NCBI RefSeq assembly: GCF_016592155.1
Contig: NZ_AP024237.1
Coordinates: 1,860,001 to 1,924,000 of the forward strand
DNA length: 64,000 bases
Reading direction: 5' to 3'
Source: Mycobacterium heckeshornense
GTDB lineage: Bacteria > Actinomycetota > Actinomycetes > Mycobacteriales > Mycobacteriaceae
The position numbers were made by a program, and so were the translations under genes. The notes under the pieces were generated by a model. That model worked only from the letters and a program-made list of their open reading frames with translations, had not been told where the DNA came from and made no database searches. Every line of letters begins with the position of its first letter. Position 1 is the first letter of the stretch. Below, piece after piece: positions 56,391-64,000 of this stretch.

Positions 56391-57554
56391 GTGGCACGCG
56401 ATTACTACGGTCTGCTCGGTGTGAGCAGAAACGCGAGCGATGCGGAGATCAAACGCGCCTATCGCAAGCTGGCGCGCGAGCTGCACCCCGACGTCAATCC
56501 GGATGAGGAAGCCCAGGCGAGATTCAAGGAAATCAGCGTTGCCTACGAGGTGCTGTCCGACCCGGAAAAACGCCGCATCGTCGACATGGGCGGAGACCCG
56601 ATGGAAAGCGCCGGCATGTCGGCCAACGGCTTTCCCGGCTTCGGTGGCCTCGGCGACGTGTTCGAAGCCTTCTTCGGTGGCGGTTTCGGCAGCGGCTTCG
56701 GCGGGGGTTCGACGTCCCGCGGTCCGGCTGGACGGGTCCGGCCGGGCTCGGACTCGTTGCTGCGCATGCGCCTGGACCTCGAGGAATGCGCGGCGGGTGT
56801 GACCAAGCAGGTCACCGTCGACACCGCAGTGCTGTGCGACCGCTGCCACGGCCGCGGCACCAACGGCAACTCCGGCCCGGTGCGCTGCGACACCTGCGGC
56901 GGTCAGGGGGAAGTCCAAACCGTCCAGCGTTCGCTGCTCGGCCAGGTGATGACGTCGCGGCCGTGTCCGACTTGCCGCGGTGTGGGTGAGGTCATCCTGG
57001 ACCCGTGCTACCAGTGCGGCGGCGACGGCCGCGTGCGGGCGCGCCGAGAAATCAGCGTCAAGATACCCGCCGGGGTCGGCAACGGTATGCGGGTGCGGCT
57101 GGCCGCGCAGGGCGAGGTCGGACCGGGTGGTGGGCCGGCCGGCGACTTGTACGTCGAGGTGCACGAACAACCGCACGACGTCTTTGTCCGCGATGGCGAC
57201 GACCTGCACTGCACGGTCTCGGTCCCGATGGTCGATGCGGCGATGGGCACCACGGTCACGATCGACGACATTCTCGACGGCCCCACCAAAGTCACGATTC
57301 CGGCGGGCACGCAGCCGGGTGCGACGATCAAGCTGGCGGGTCACGGGATGCCGCACCTGCGTTCGGGGGTGCGGGGCGATCTGCACGTGCACGTCGAGGT
57401 GGTGGTGCCCACGCGGCTGGACAACCGCGAGATGCAGCTGCTTCGGGAGTTCAAGAGCCGCCGCGGCCACGACGTTGCCGAGGTGCGGTCGGCTCACGGC
57501 AGCACCGGCAGCGGACTGTTCAGCCGACTGCGTGAAACGTTCACTGGCCGTTGA
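56391..57554 (+). CDS. dnaJ2: Chaperone DnaJ2
   Basis: The 387-residue co-chaperone of DnaK has a J domain ([23 protein letters not shown] in ELHPDVN), a Gly-rich linker ([11 protein letters not shown]), four zinc-finger repeats ([32 protein letters not shown]) and the C-terminal substrate domain. It stimulates the ATPase of DnaK. The GTG start is the first codon before ARDYYGLL, and the stop overlaps the rsmE start (TTGA). Confidence 0.95.
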   Translation: MARDYYGLLGVSRNASDAEIKRAYRKLARELHPDVNPDEEAQARFKEISVAYEVLSDPEKRRIVDMGGDPMESAGMSANGFPGFGGLGDVFEAFFGGGFGSGFGGGSTSRGPAGRVRPGSDSLLRMRLDLEECAAGVTKQVTVDTAVLCDRCHGRGTNGNSGPVRCDTCGGQGEVQTVQRSLLGQVMTSRPCPTCRGVGEVILDPCYQCGGDGRVRARREISVKIPAGVGNGMRVRLAAQGEVGPGGGPAGDLYVEVHEQPHDVFVRDGDDLHCTVSVPMVDAAMGTTVTIDDILDGPTKVTIPAGTQPGATIKLAGHGMPHLRSGVRGDLHVHVEVVVPTRLDNREMQLLREFKSRRGHDVAEVRSAHGSTGSGLFSRLRETFTGR

Positions 57555-58312
57555 CCTTCGATCGGCCCGGCGGCGACCTGTTCTACGTCGACGCGGTGCC
57601 CGGCCCGGGCGCCCCGGCCGAGGTGTGCGGCGACGAAGGTTTTCATGCCGCCACGGTGCGGCGGATCCGTCCCGGCGAACGGCTGGTACTGGGCGACGGT
57701 GCGGGCAGCCTGGCCGACTGCGTGGTGGAGGAGACCAGCCGCGCGGGGCTGCGGGCCCGGGTCCTGAGCCGCTGGAGCGTCGCACCCGGACAGCCGCCGG
57801 TGACGGTGGTGCAGGCGCTGCCGAAGTCCGAGCGTTCCGAGTTGGCGATCGACTTGGCCACCCAAGCCGGGGCCGACGCGTTCGTGGCCTGGCAGGCGGC
57901 GCGGTGTGTGGCCCGCTGGGAGGGCGCCCGGGCGGACAAGGGCCTGCGTCGGTGGCGCGCGGTGGTGCGCTCGGCCGCCCGGCAATCCCGCCGGGCACAC
58001 ATTCCCCCCGTCGAGGGCCCGCTGTCCACCGAGCAGCTGGCTCAGCGGATCTGCGACCAGGTCGCCTCAGGCGCGGTGGTGCTCGCCTTGCACGAGGCGG
58101 CGACCGACCGGCTCGCGGATCTTGCTCTGGCGCAAGCGAACTCACTGATGCTTGTGGTCGGCCCGGAGGGTGGTATCGCTCCCGACGAGATCGCCGCGCT
58201 GACCGACGCGGGCGCCGTCGCGGTGCGGCTGGGCCCGACCGTGCTGCGCACGTCGAGCGCGGCCGCGGTCGCGCTCGGTGCGCTGGGCGTGCTGACCCCG
58301 CGCTGGGACTGA
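57551..58312 (+). CDS. rsmE: 16S rRNA m3U1498 methyltransferase RsmE
   Basis: The 253-residue SPOUT methyltransferase modifies U1498 of 16S rRNA. Family motifs are visible: [24 protein letters not shown] ([14 protein letters not shown]), the SAM knot [16 protein letters not shown] and [16 protein letters not shown]. The TTG start overlaps the dnaJ2 stop (TTGA), so the two are coupled. An alternative start downstream would remove the PUA-like N-terminus. Confidence 0.9.
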   Translation: MTFDRPGGDLFYVDAVPGPGAPAEVCGDEGFHAATVRRIRPGERLVLGDGAGSLADCVVEETSRAGLRARVLSRWSVAPGQPPVTVVQALPKSERSELAIDLATQAGADAFVAWQAARCVARWEGARADKGLRRWRAVVRSAARQSRRAHIPPVEGPLSTEQLAQRICDQVASGAVVLALHEAATDRLADLALAQANSLMLVVGPEGGIAPDEIAALTDAGAVAVRLGPTVLRTSSAAAVALGALGVLTPRWD

Positions 58313-58378
58313 ACCGGCTTCGCAACCGCGTGACCATGCAATCCTTCTGCGCGACTGCGACCGGCGTGCGAAGCCCAA

Positions 58379-58504
58379 AGCCTGGCGGGAAAGCGGGCGG
58401 TGCCGGCCACCGGCGCGGTGCAGGCCCGCGAGGTGCTGGACAAGGATCTGCCGGCGAACACGCTGCTGCGTGCTGACCAGCCCGGGGCCTCGGCGGTAAA
58501 CTAA
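58379..58504 (+). pseudogene. Possible 3' fragment of a lost gene
   Basis: Between rsmE and phoH an open frame without a good start reads VQAREVLDKDLPANTLLRAD before a TAA. It reads like the natural end of a protein rather than random sequence, but I do not recognise it. M. tuberculosis has two further genes between rsmE and phoH (Rv2370c, Rv2369c), so a deletion remnant is possible. Confidence 0.25.
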
Positions 58505-58552
58505 GAAACCGACCCGGCTGCACAACCCGCAGAAAGCAGGCACTGAACCCCC

Positions 58553-59596
58553 TTGACGCCCCGCGACAGCAACGCTGCTGACCAGTCGACCGCTCAGGTT
58601 CGCAGCAGCATCGATGTTCCGCCCGACCTCGTCGTGGGCCTGCTGGGTTCCGCAGACGAGAATTTGCGCGCACTCGAAGGCACCCTGGCCGCCGATCTGC
58701 ATGCGCGCGGCAACGCCATCACGCTCTCCGGCGAGCCCGCCGATGTGGCGCTCGCCGAACGGGTGATCGCCGAACTCGTCACGATTGTGGCCAGCGGCCA
58801 GCCGTTGACCCCGGACGCGGTGCGCCACAGTGTGGCGATGCTGGTCGGCTCCGGCAACGAGTCGCCGGCCGAGGTGCTCACCCTCGACATCTTGTCGCGG
58901 CGGGGCAAGACGATCCGGCCCAAGACGCTCAACCAGAAACACTATGTCGACGCGATCGACGCCAACACCATCGTGTTCGGGATCGGACCGGCCGGCACCG
59001 GCAAGACGTATCTGGCGATGGCCAAGGCGGTCAACGCGCTGCAGAGCAAACAGGTCACCCGTATCATCCTGACCCGGCCGGCCGTGGAAGCCGGTGAGCG
59101 CCTTGGCTTTCTGCCGGGCACCCTGAGCGAAAAGATCGACCCCTACCTGCGGCCGCTATACGACGCGCTTCACGACATGATGGAACCTGAGCTGATCCCG
59201 AAGCTGATGAGCGCCGGGGTAATTGAGGTCGCTCCGCTGGCATATATGCGGGGACGGACTCTCAATGATGCGTTCATCATTCTCGACGAGGCACAGAACA
59301 CCACGGCAGAGCAAATGAAGATGTTCCTCACCCGCCTCGGGTTTGGATCGAAAGTCGTTGTTACTGGCGATATTACCCAGATCGACCTGCCGGGCGGAGC
59401 AAAGTCAGGACTGCGGGCGGCGGTCGACATCCTCGAGGATATCGACGACATCCACATCGCCGAGCTCACCAGCGCGGACGTGGTCCGGCACCGCTTGGTT
59501 TCCGAAATCGTGGATGCCTACGCGAAATACGAGGAGCCTGGCCTGACCATGAACCGGGCCGCGCGGCGGGCGTCGGGCGTGCGTCATCGCCGGTAG
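58553..59596 (+). CDS. phoH: PhoH-like ATPase (PhoH1)
   Basis: The 347-residue cytoplasmic ATPase has a KH-like N-terminus (about 30-110), a Walker [12 protein letters not shown] near 143-153, and Walker [12 protein letters not shown]. It matches M. tuberculosis PhoH1 almost throughout. It is encoded with ybeY, as in many bacteria, suggesting a role in RNA or ribosome metabolism. TTG at 58553 is the first start before the conserved [16 protein letters not shown]. Another start a few codons later is possible. Confidence 0.92.
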   Translation: MTPRDSNAADQSTAQVRSSIDVPPDLVVGLLGSADENLRALEGTLAADLHARGNAITLSGEPADVALAERVIAELVTIVASGQPLTPDAVRHSVAMLVGSGNESPAEVLTLDILSRRGKTIRPKTLNQKHYVDAIDANTIVFGIGPAGTGKTYLAMAKAVNALQSKQVTRIILTRPAVEAGERLGFLPGTLSEKIDPYLRPLYDALHDMMEPELIPKLMSAGVIEVAPLAYMRGRTLNDAFIILDEAQNTTAEQMKMFLTRLGFGSKVVVTGDITQIDLPGGAKSGLRAAVDILEDIDDIHIAELTSADVVRHRLVSEIVDAYAKYEEPGLTMNRAARRASGVRHRR

Positions 59597-59607
59597 GCGG
59601 TGAAGCC

Positions 59608-60144
59608 ATGAGCATCGAGGTATCCAACGAGTCTGGCATCGACGTCTCGGAAGCCGAGCTGGTCAGCGTCGCCCGGTTCGTGCTCGACAAGATGAACGTC
59701 AACCCGGCGGCCGAGCTGTCGATGGTGCTGCTGGACACCTCGGCGATGGCCGACCTGCACATGCGCTGGATGGACCTGCCCGGTCCGACCGATGTGATGA
59801 GCTTCCCGATGGACGAGCTCGAGCCCGGTGGACGCCCCGACGCCCCGGAGCCGGGACCGGGCATGCTGGGCGATATCGTGCTGTGCCCGGAGTTTGCCGC
59901 CGAGCAGGCCGCAGCCGCCGGGCATTCGCTGGGTCACGAGCTGGCGTTGCTGACCATCCACGGCGTGTTGCACCTGCTGGGCTACGATCACGCCGAGCCG
60001 GACGAGGAAAAAGAAATGTTCACCCTGCAGCAGCGGCTGCTCGAAGAATGGGTCGCCGATCAGGTCGCGGCCTACCATCAGGACCGGCAGAGCGAGCGGG
60101 ACCGCCGGCTGTTGGACAAGTCGCGGTATTTCGACCAGCCGTGA
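59608..60144 (+). CDS. ybeY: Endoribonuclease YbeY
   Basis: The 178-residue metal-dependent RNase takes part in 16S rRNA 3' maturation and ribosome quality control. The zinc-binding [11 protein letters not shown] is at about residues 115-125, and the preceding [10 protein letters not shown] and GDIVLCPE are family motifs. The ATG at 59608 lies 11 bases after phoH. Its stop overlaps the corC start (GTGA). Confidence 0.94.
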   Translation: MSIEVSNESGIDVSEAELVSVARFVLDKMNVNPAAELSMVLLDTSAMADLHMRWMDLPGPTDVMSFPMDELEPGGRPDAPEPGPGMLGDIVLCPEFAAEQAAAAGHSLGHELALLTIHGVLHLLGYDHAEPDEEKEMFTLQQRLLEEWVADQVAAYHQDRQSERDRRLLDKSRYFDQP

Positions 60145-61448
60145 ACGGGTTTGCTCCGCTGCTCGGCGCGATGGTGTTGGTCGGTCTGGGCGGGTTGTTC
60201 GCCGCCACCGACGCCGCGATCAGCACCGTGTCGGTGGCCCGGGTTCACGAACTGGTGCGTGACGAACGGCCCGGCGCGGTCCGGCTGGCCAAGGTGATGG
60301 CCAATCGGCCCAGCTACATCAATCTGGTGGTGCTGCTACGCATCGTCTGCGAGATCACCGCGACCGCGCTGCTGGTCGTCTTCCTCCGGCACAATCTGAG
60401 CCTGGATTGGGGCCTGTTTGCCGCCGCGGCGATCATGGTGGTAACCAGCTTTATCGTCATCGGGGTCGGTCCGCGCACCCTGGGTCGTCAGCACGCGTAC
60501 TCGATCTCGCTGGTCGCCGCCTTTCCGCTGCAAGTGATTTCGTGGCTGCTGATGCCGATCAGCCGGCTGCTGGTGGTCCTGGGTAATGCGCTGACTCCGG
60601 GCCGCGGGTTCCGCAACGGACCGTTCGCCTCTGAGATCGAGTTGCGTGAGGTCGTCGACTTGGCGCAGCAGCGTGGCGTCGTCGCCGCCGACGAGCGCAG
60701 GATGATCCAGTCCGTCTTCGAACTCAGCGACACGCCGGCCCGCGAAGTGATGGTGCCCCGCACCGAGATGATCTGGATCGAAAGCGACAAGTCGGTTCGC
60801 CAGGCGATAACGCTGGCGGTGCGCAGCGGGCACTCGCGGATCCCGGTGATCGGCGAGAACGTCGACGACATCCTCGGCGTCGTGTTTCTGAAAGACCTTG
60901 TCAAACAGACCGATTACTCGGCCAACGGCGACCGCGACACCCCTGTCGCGCTGGTGATGCGCCCGGCGGTGTTCGTGCCGGATTCCAAGCCACTGGATGC
61001 CCTGCTGCGGGAAATGCAGCGCGATCGTAACCACATGGCGCTGCTGGTCGACGAGTACGGCGCGATCGCGGGACTGGTGACGATCGAAGACGTGCTGGAG
61101 GAGATCGTCGGCGAGATCGCCGACGAGTACGACGAGGCTGAGACAGCACCGGTAGAGGACCTGGGCGACAATCGGTTTCGAGTATCGGCGCGACTGCCGA
61201 TCGAGGATCTCGGCGAGCTCTACGGCGTGGAGTTCGAGGAGGATCTCGACGTCGACACGGTCGGCGGCCTGCTTGCGCTGGAGCTGGGCCGGGTTCCGCT
61301 GCCCGGCTCGGAGGTGGTGTCGCACGGGTTGCGGCTGCACGCCGAGGGCGGCCCTGACCATCGCGGGCGGTTGCGGATCGGTACTGTCTTGCTGAGCCGC
61401 GCCGACGACTATACACAGCGACGCGATGAGGAGAAGCGGCGCGCGTGA
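60141..61448 (+). CDS. CorC/HlyC-family transporter with DUF21 and CBS domains
   Basis: The 435-residue membrane protein has four hydrophobic segments at the N-terminus (DUF21, about 5-140), then a CBS pair ([12 protein letters not shown] around 205 to [14 protein letters not shown] around 325) and a CorC-HlyC C-terminal domain ([12 protein letters not shown]). Such proteins are linked to Mg/Co efflux; older names are hemolysin-like. It is coupled to ybeY. The GTG start overlaps the ybeY stop and gives the length known for the M. tuberculosis protein. Confidence 0.92.
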   Translation: MNGFAPLLGAMVLVGLGGLFAATDAAISTVSVARVHELVRDERPGAVRLAKVMANRPSYINLVVLLRIVCEITATALLVVFLRHNLSLDWGLFAAAAIMVVTSFIVIGVGPRTLGRQHAYSISLVAAFPLQVISWLLMPISRLLVVLGNALTPGRGFRNGPFASEIELREVVDLAQQRGVVAADERRMIQSVFELSDTPAREVMVPRTEMIWIESDKSVRQAITLAVRSGHSRIPVIGENVDDILGVVFLKDLVKQTDYSANGDRDTPVALVMRPAVFVPDSKPLDALLREMQRDRNHMALLVDEYGAIAGLVTIEDVLEEIVGEIADEYDEAETAPVEDLGDNRFRVSARLPIEDLGELYGVEFEEDLDVDTVGGLLALELGRVPLPGSEVVSHGLRLHAEGGPDHRGRLRIGTVLLSRADDYTQRRDEEKRRA

Positions 61449-61491
61449 GTCCCGGCCGGCACCGACGGCCACCACGATGGGGAGGCCAATC

Positions 61492-61815
61492 GTGATAGGT
61501 GAACAGCTCGACGCCGAGGACGCGAAGCTGGTCGTGCTGGCGCGGGCGGCGATGGCCCGGGCCGAAGCCGCCAGCGGCGCCGCGGTGCGTGATATCGACG
61601 GCCGCAGCTACGCCGGCGCGCCGGTTGCATTGTCGGCGCTGCAACTGACCGCGTTGCAGTCGGCGGTGGCCGCGGCGGTGTCCAGCGGTGCCACCGGCCT
61701 CGAGGCCGCCGTACTGGTGGGCGGTTCCGCCGACGACGCCGGCATTGCCGCGGTGCGCGAGCTCTCGCCAACGGCTGCGGTGATCGTCACCGACCGCGAC
61801 GGGGCTGTCGTGTGA
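61492..61815 (+). CDS. Cytidine deaminase-like protein without catalytic residues
   Basis: The 107-residue Ala-rich protein aligns with the cytidine deaminase fold (IDGRSYAGAPVALSALQLTALQSAVAAA), but the zinc-binding HAE and PCxxC motifs are replaced: SALQLTALQS stands where CAE is expected, and no Cys is present. It is unlikely to deaminate nucleosides. The GTG at 61492 follows GGGGAGG. It sits between corC and era, as does the M. tuberculosis counterpart Rv2365c. Confidence 0.78.
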   Translation: MIGEQLDAEDAKLVVLARAAMARAEAASGAAVRDIDGRSYAGAPVALSALQLTALQSAVAAAVSSGATGLEAAVLVGGSADDAGIAAVRELSPTAAVIVTDRDGAVV

Positions 61816-61822
61816 CGACACC

Positions 61823-62722
61823 GTGACCGAATTCCGTTCCGGCTTTGTGTGTTTCGTGGGCCGGCCGAACACCGGCAAGTCGACGCTGATGAACAGGCTG
61901 GTCGGCGCGAAGGTCGCGATCACCTCGACCCGCCCGCAGACCACCCGTCACACCATTCGCGGGATCGTGCACCGGGAGAACTTCCAGATCGTCCTGGTCG
62001 ATACCCCGGGGCTGCACCGGCCACGCACCCTGTTGGGCAAGCGGCTCAACGACCTGGTCCGCGCCACCTACGCGGAGGTTGACGTCATCGGGCTGTGCAT
62101 CCCCGCCGACGAGGCGATCGGCCCGGGGGACAGGTGGATCGTCGACCAGATCCGCTCGGTCGCGCCCACGACCACGCTCGTGGCCGTCGTCACCAAAATC
62201 GACAAGGTGTCCAAGGACCAGCTGGCCGCTCAGCTGGCCGCGGTCGGCGAGTTGGTGGGGTCTGGCACCGAGGTGGTCCCCGTCTCCGCGGTCCGTGGTG
62301 AGCAGATCGACGTGCTGATCGATGTGCTGGCCGCCGCCCTGCCGCCCGGACCGGCGTACTACCCAGACGGTGAGCTCACCGACGAACCCGAAGAAGTGTT
62401 GATGGCCGAGCTCATCCGCGAGGCCGCCCTGGAGGGTCTGGGCGACGAGCTGCCGCATTCGCTGGCGGTGGTGATCGACGAAGTCGCCCCGCGGCAAGGC
62501 CGCGACGACCTGATCGACGTGCACGCCGTGCTCTATGTCGAGCGCGACAGCCAGAAGGGCATCGTCATCGGCAAGGGCGGTAGCCGGCTGCGCGAAGTTG
62601 GCACCGCGGCGCGTACCCAGATCGAGAAGCTACTGGGCACCAAGGTCTACCTCGACCTGCGCGTCAAGGTCGCCAAGAACTGGCAGCGTGACCCCAAACA
62701 GCTTGGTCGGCTTGGGTTTTGA
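61823..62722 (+). CDS. era: GTPase Era
   Basis: The 299-residue GTPase helps 30S subunit assembly by binding the 16S rRNA 3' end. G1 is GRPNTGKST at about 13-21, G3 DTPGLHRP, G4 TKID, and the C-terminal KH domain holds GIVIGKGGSRLREVG. The GTG at 61823 is 5 bases after the previous stop. The gene order ybeY-corC-era is common in Gram-positive bacteria. Confidence 0.95.
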   Translation: MTEFRSGFVCFVGRPNTGKSTLMNRLVGAKVAITSTRPQTTRHTIRGIVHRENFQIVLVDTPGLHRPRTLLGKRLNDLVRATYAEVDVIGLCIPADEAIGPGDRWIVDQIRSVAPTTTLVAVVTKIDKVSKDQLAAQLAAVGELVGSGTEVVPVSAVRGEQIDVLIDVLAAALPPGPAYYPDGELTDEPEEVLMAELIREAALEGLGDELPHSLAVVIDEVAPRQGRDDLIDVHAVLYVERDSQKGIVIGKGGSRLREVGTAARTQIEKLLGTKVYLDLRVKVAKNWQRDPKQLGRLGF

Positions 62723-62739
62723 GCGTAGCCTGAACGAAT

Positions 62740-63036
62740 ATGCGCGAGACGGTCGCGCTACTTGCCGCATTGGCTGCGACGGCTGTTATCGCCGCCGCCC
62801 CGGCACACGCCGACCCGGAGGCCGAGTACTTGGACACGCTGGCCGGTCAAGGCTTCGACCTGACGGCCGTCAATACCCGCCGGCTCATCAACTTCGGCAA
62901 GGCGGCCTGCGCCGACATCGGCACCGGCGGCGAAGAGCGAGCCGTGCGACACCTGGCGTCGTTTCCCGGCGCCGACCCGGCGCGGGTGCGTGCGGTGGTC
63001 AGCACTGCACACGAAAAGCTGTGTCCGGGCGCGTGA
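62740..63036 (+). CDS. Small secreted DUF732-type protein
   Basis: The 98-residue protein has a signal peptide (hydrophobic residues 5-20, cleavage near AHADPE) and a mature ~75-residue helical domain with two Cys (ACADIG and LCPGA). The DPEAEYLDTLAGQGFDL start and paired Cys fit the DUF732 family, common in mycobacteria and of unknown role. The ATG lies 17 bases after the era stop. Confidence 0.82.
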   Translation: MRETVALLAALAATAVIAAAPAHADPEAEYLDTLAGQGFDLTAVNTRRLINFGKAACADIGTGGEERAVRHLASFPGADPARVRAVVSTAHEKLCPGA

Positions 63037-63041
63037 GCCGC

Positions 63042-64000
63042 TCAGCGCATCGGGGGCCCGCTGGAGACCGGCGGGGTGTCGGTGCCGGTGTTCCACCACG
63101 TCTCCGGCTGTTTGGCGGCCCAGCCCAGGACGGCCTCCAGCTCGGCGGCCAGCGACACCAGCAGCGGCTCGCTGTTCGCCGGTCCCATCAACTGCACACC
63201 GATGGGCAGACCCTCGGAGGTGAAACCGGCCGGGACGTTGATCGACGGCCAGCCCAGCAGATTCCACGGCCACGTCACCGGGCATGCCTTGATCATGGCC
63301 CGGTCGGTGGCCAGGCCACCCAGGTTGTCAAAGGCGTGCACCGGGGGCGGTGGCTGGGCGGTCGTCGGGGCCAGCACCACGTCGACGATGCGGAAAATCG
63401 AGCCGACTCGGCGCTGATCTGCGGCTTCGTGGGCACGCGCGCGGCGCAGCACCGCCCCGGACAGCAGCCGACCCATCCGCATGTTGGACAGCGTGCGAGG
63501 GTCGTAGTCGACGCCGTCACCGAGCCGCTCGGCCCAGTCGAGCAGCCCGGCGGTGGACCGTGACAGGAAGTTCACGGACAACCGCAGGCCGTAATCGGGG
63601 TTACCGGCCATCACGGTATGGCCGAGCAGCCTGAGCTGCTCGGCGACCGAGTCGAGTGCGGCCCTGATCTCCGGATGCAGTGTGGCCCGAAAACCCGTGA
63701 ACGGGAACAGGGTTGACACGGCGATCTTCAGCGGACCTGGCGCGGTCCCGACGTATTCGGACACCGTCACCGGGGGCGGTTTATGCAGGTCGCCGTCGAC
63801 GTTGCCCGATACCGCATCCAGCACCAGCGCCGCGTCCTCGACGGTGCGGGCCAGCACACCGTTGACCGTGATCCCGTTGAACGCCTCAGGCAGTGGCCAG
63901 GTGGAGATCCGGCCGCGTTGCGGCTTGATGCCCACCAGGTGCGTCCAGGCCGCGGGGATGCGGATGCTGCCCGCGCCGTCGGAGCCGATCGCCGCGGCGA
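63042..64000 (-). CDS. Amidase, C-terminal part (AmiA2-like)
   Basis: The gene runs out of the window at base 64000, and about 319 residues are visible. GSDGAGSIRIPAAW near the start of the visible part belongs to the amidase signature with the catalytic Ser. LGWPSINVPAGFTSEGLPIGVQLMG near the C-terminus is typical of the family. Amidases of this type hydrolyse amides; the substrate is unknown. It converges with the small secreted protein, the order expected for amiA2 in M. tuberculosis. Confidence 0.88.
   Translation of the reverse strand, partial: AAAIGSDGAGSIRIPAAWTHLVGIKPQRGRISTWPLPEAFNGITVNGVLARTVEDAALVLDAVSGNVDGDLHKPPPVTVSEYVGTAPGPLKIAVSTLFPFTGFRATLHPEIRAALDSVAEQLRLLGHTVMAGNPDYGLRLSVNFLSRSTAGLLDWAERLGDGVDYDPRTLSNMRMGRLLSGAVLRRARAHEAADQRRVGSIFRIVDVVLAPTTAQPPPPVHAFDNLGGLATDRAMIKACPVTWPWNLLGWPSINVPAGFTSEGLPIGVQLMGPANSEPLLVSLAAELEAVLGWAAKQPETWWNTGTDTPPVSSGPPMR

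Noticed and set aside
56385..58673. Open frame of about 760 codons on the minus strand opposite dnaJ2 and rsmE
   Set aside because: It covers two well-supported genes on the other strand and is mostly Arg/Pro/Ala low-complexity sequence.

Overview
The window is high-GC chromosomal DNA of a Mycobacterium species. The evidence is a full mycobactin (mbt) siderophore cluster, MmpS/MmpL genes, the mycobacterial-type NirA, CysH, FprA and HrcA proteins, and a gene order running nirA, hemW, mbtI, mbtA, mbtB-G, cfp2, hrcA, dnaJ2, rsmE, phoH, ybeY, corC, era, amidase. From memory this is the reverse of the M. tuberculosis order around Rv2391 down to Rv2363. I cannot fix the species. I saw no rRNA, tRNA or CRISPR array. 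No gene-free stretch exceeds about 300 bases, except 9547-10188, which holds a decayed methyltransferase gene and two operators.

Region 1 (1-8376) is an assimilatory sulfur region with an inverted duplication. The order is nirA(partial)-cysH-chelatase on the plus strand; a LysR regulator; an fprA-ferredoxin pair; then chelatase-cysH-nirA again on the minus strand. FprA and the ferredoxin could carry electrons from NADPH to NirA. Upstream of the second nirA is a very short reading frame (8140-8244) with a Cys-Ser-Cys-Arg-Cys run, resembling cysteine-responsive leader peptides of actinobacteria.

Region 2 (8377-20106) holds hemW, then a thiol and redox neighbourhood: thioredoxin plus a YgaP-like membrane protein (followed by an IS3-family element with a broken transposase), an extra ctaD, a PIG-L deacetylase, an AhpD-like protein, mmpS-mmpL, and a DUF302/DsbA-like/CsoR-family operon. 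Five sites of the form ATACC-N6-GGTAT lie directly upstream of three of these transcription units. The CsoR-family protein keeps two Cys but lacks the Cu-binding His, so it looks like the persulfide-sensing CstR type. I propose a local CstR-like regulon.

Region 3 (20107-52964) is the iron region. mbtI lies between two SbtA-like transporter paralogues. A minus-strand set (mbtA, hydrolase, SDR, diiron protein, Baeyer-Villiger-type monooxygenase, MerR regulator) runs away from the divergent mbtB-mbtT-mbtC-mbtD-mbtE-mbtF-mbtG operon. IdeR-box-like sequences precede mbtI and lie between mbtA and mbtB. Unusual points are a stand-alone thioesterase, a two-module MbtE whose second adenylation domain lacks the alpha-amino-binding Asp, and the absence of an intact mbtH (only a possible 5' remnant).

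Region 4 (52965-64000) has cfp2, a decayed ECF41-type sigma factor with its intact carboxymuconolactone-decarboxylase partner, a small conserved protein, then the housekeeping run hrcA-dnaJ2-rsmE-phoH-ybeY-corC-(deaminase-like)-era, a small secreted protein, and a partial amidase.
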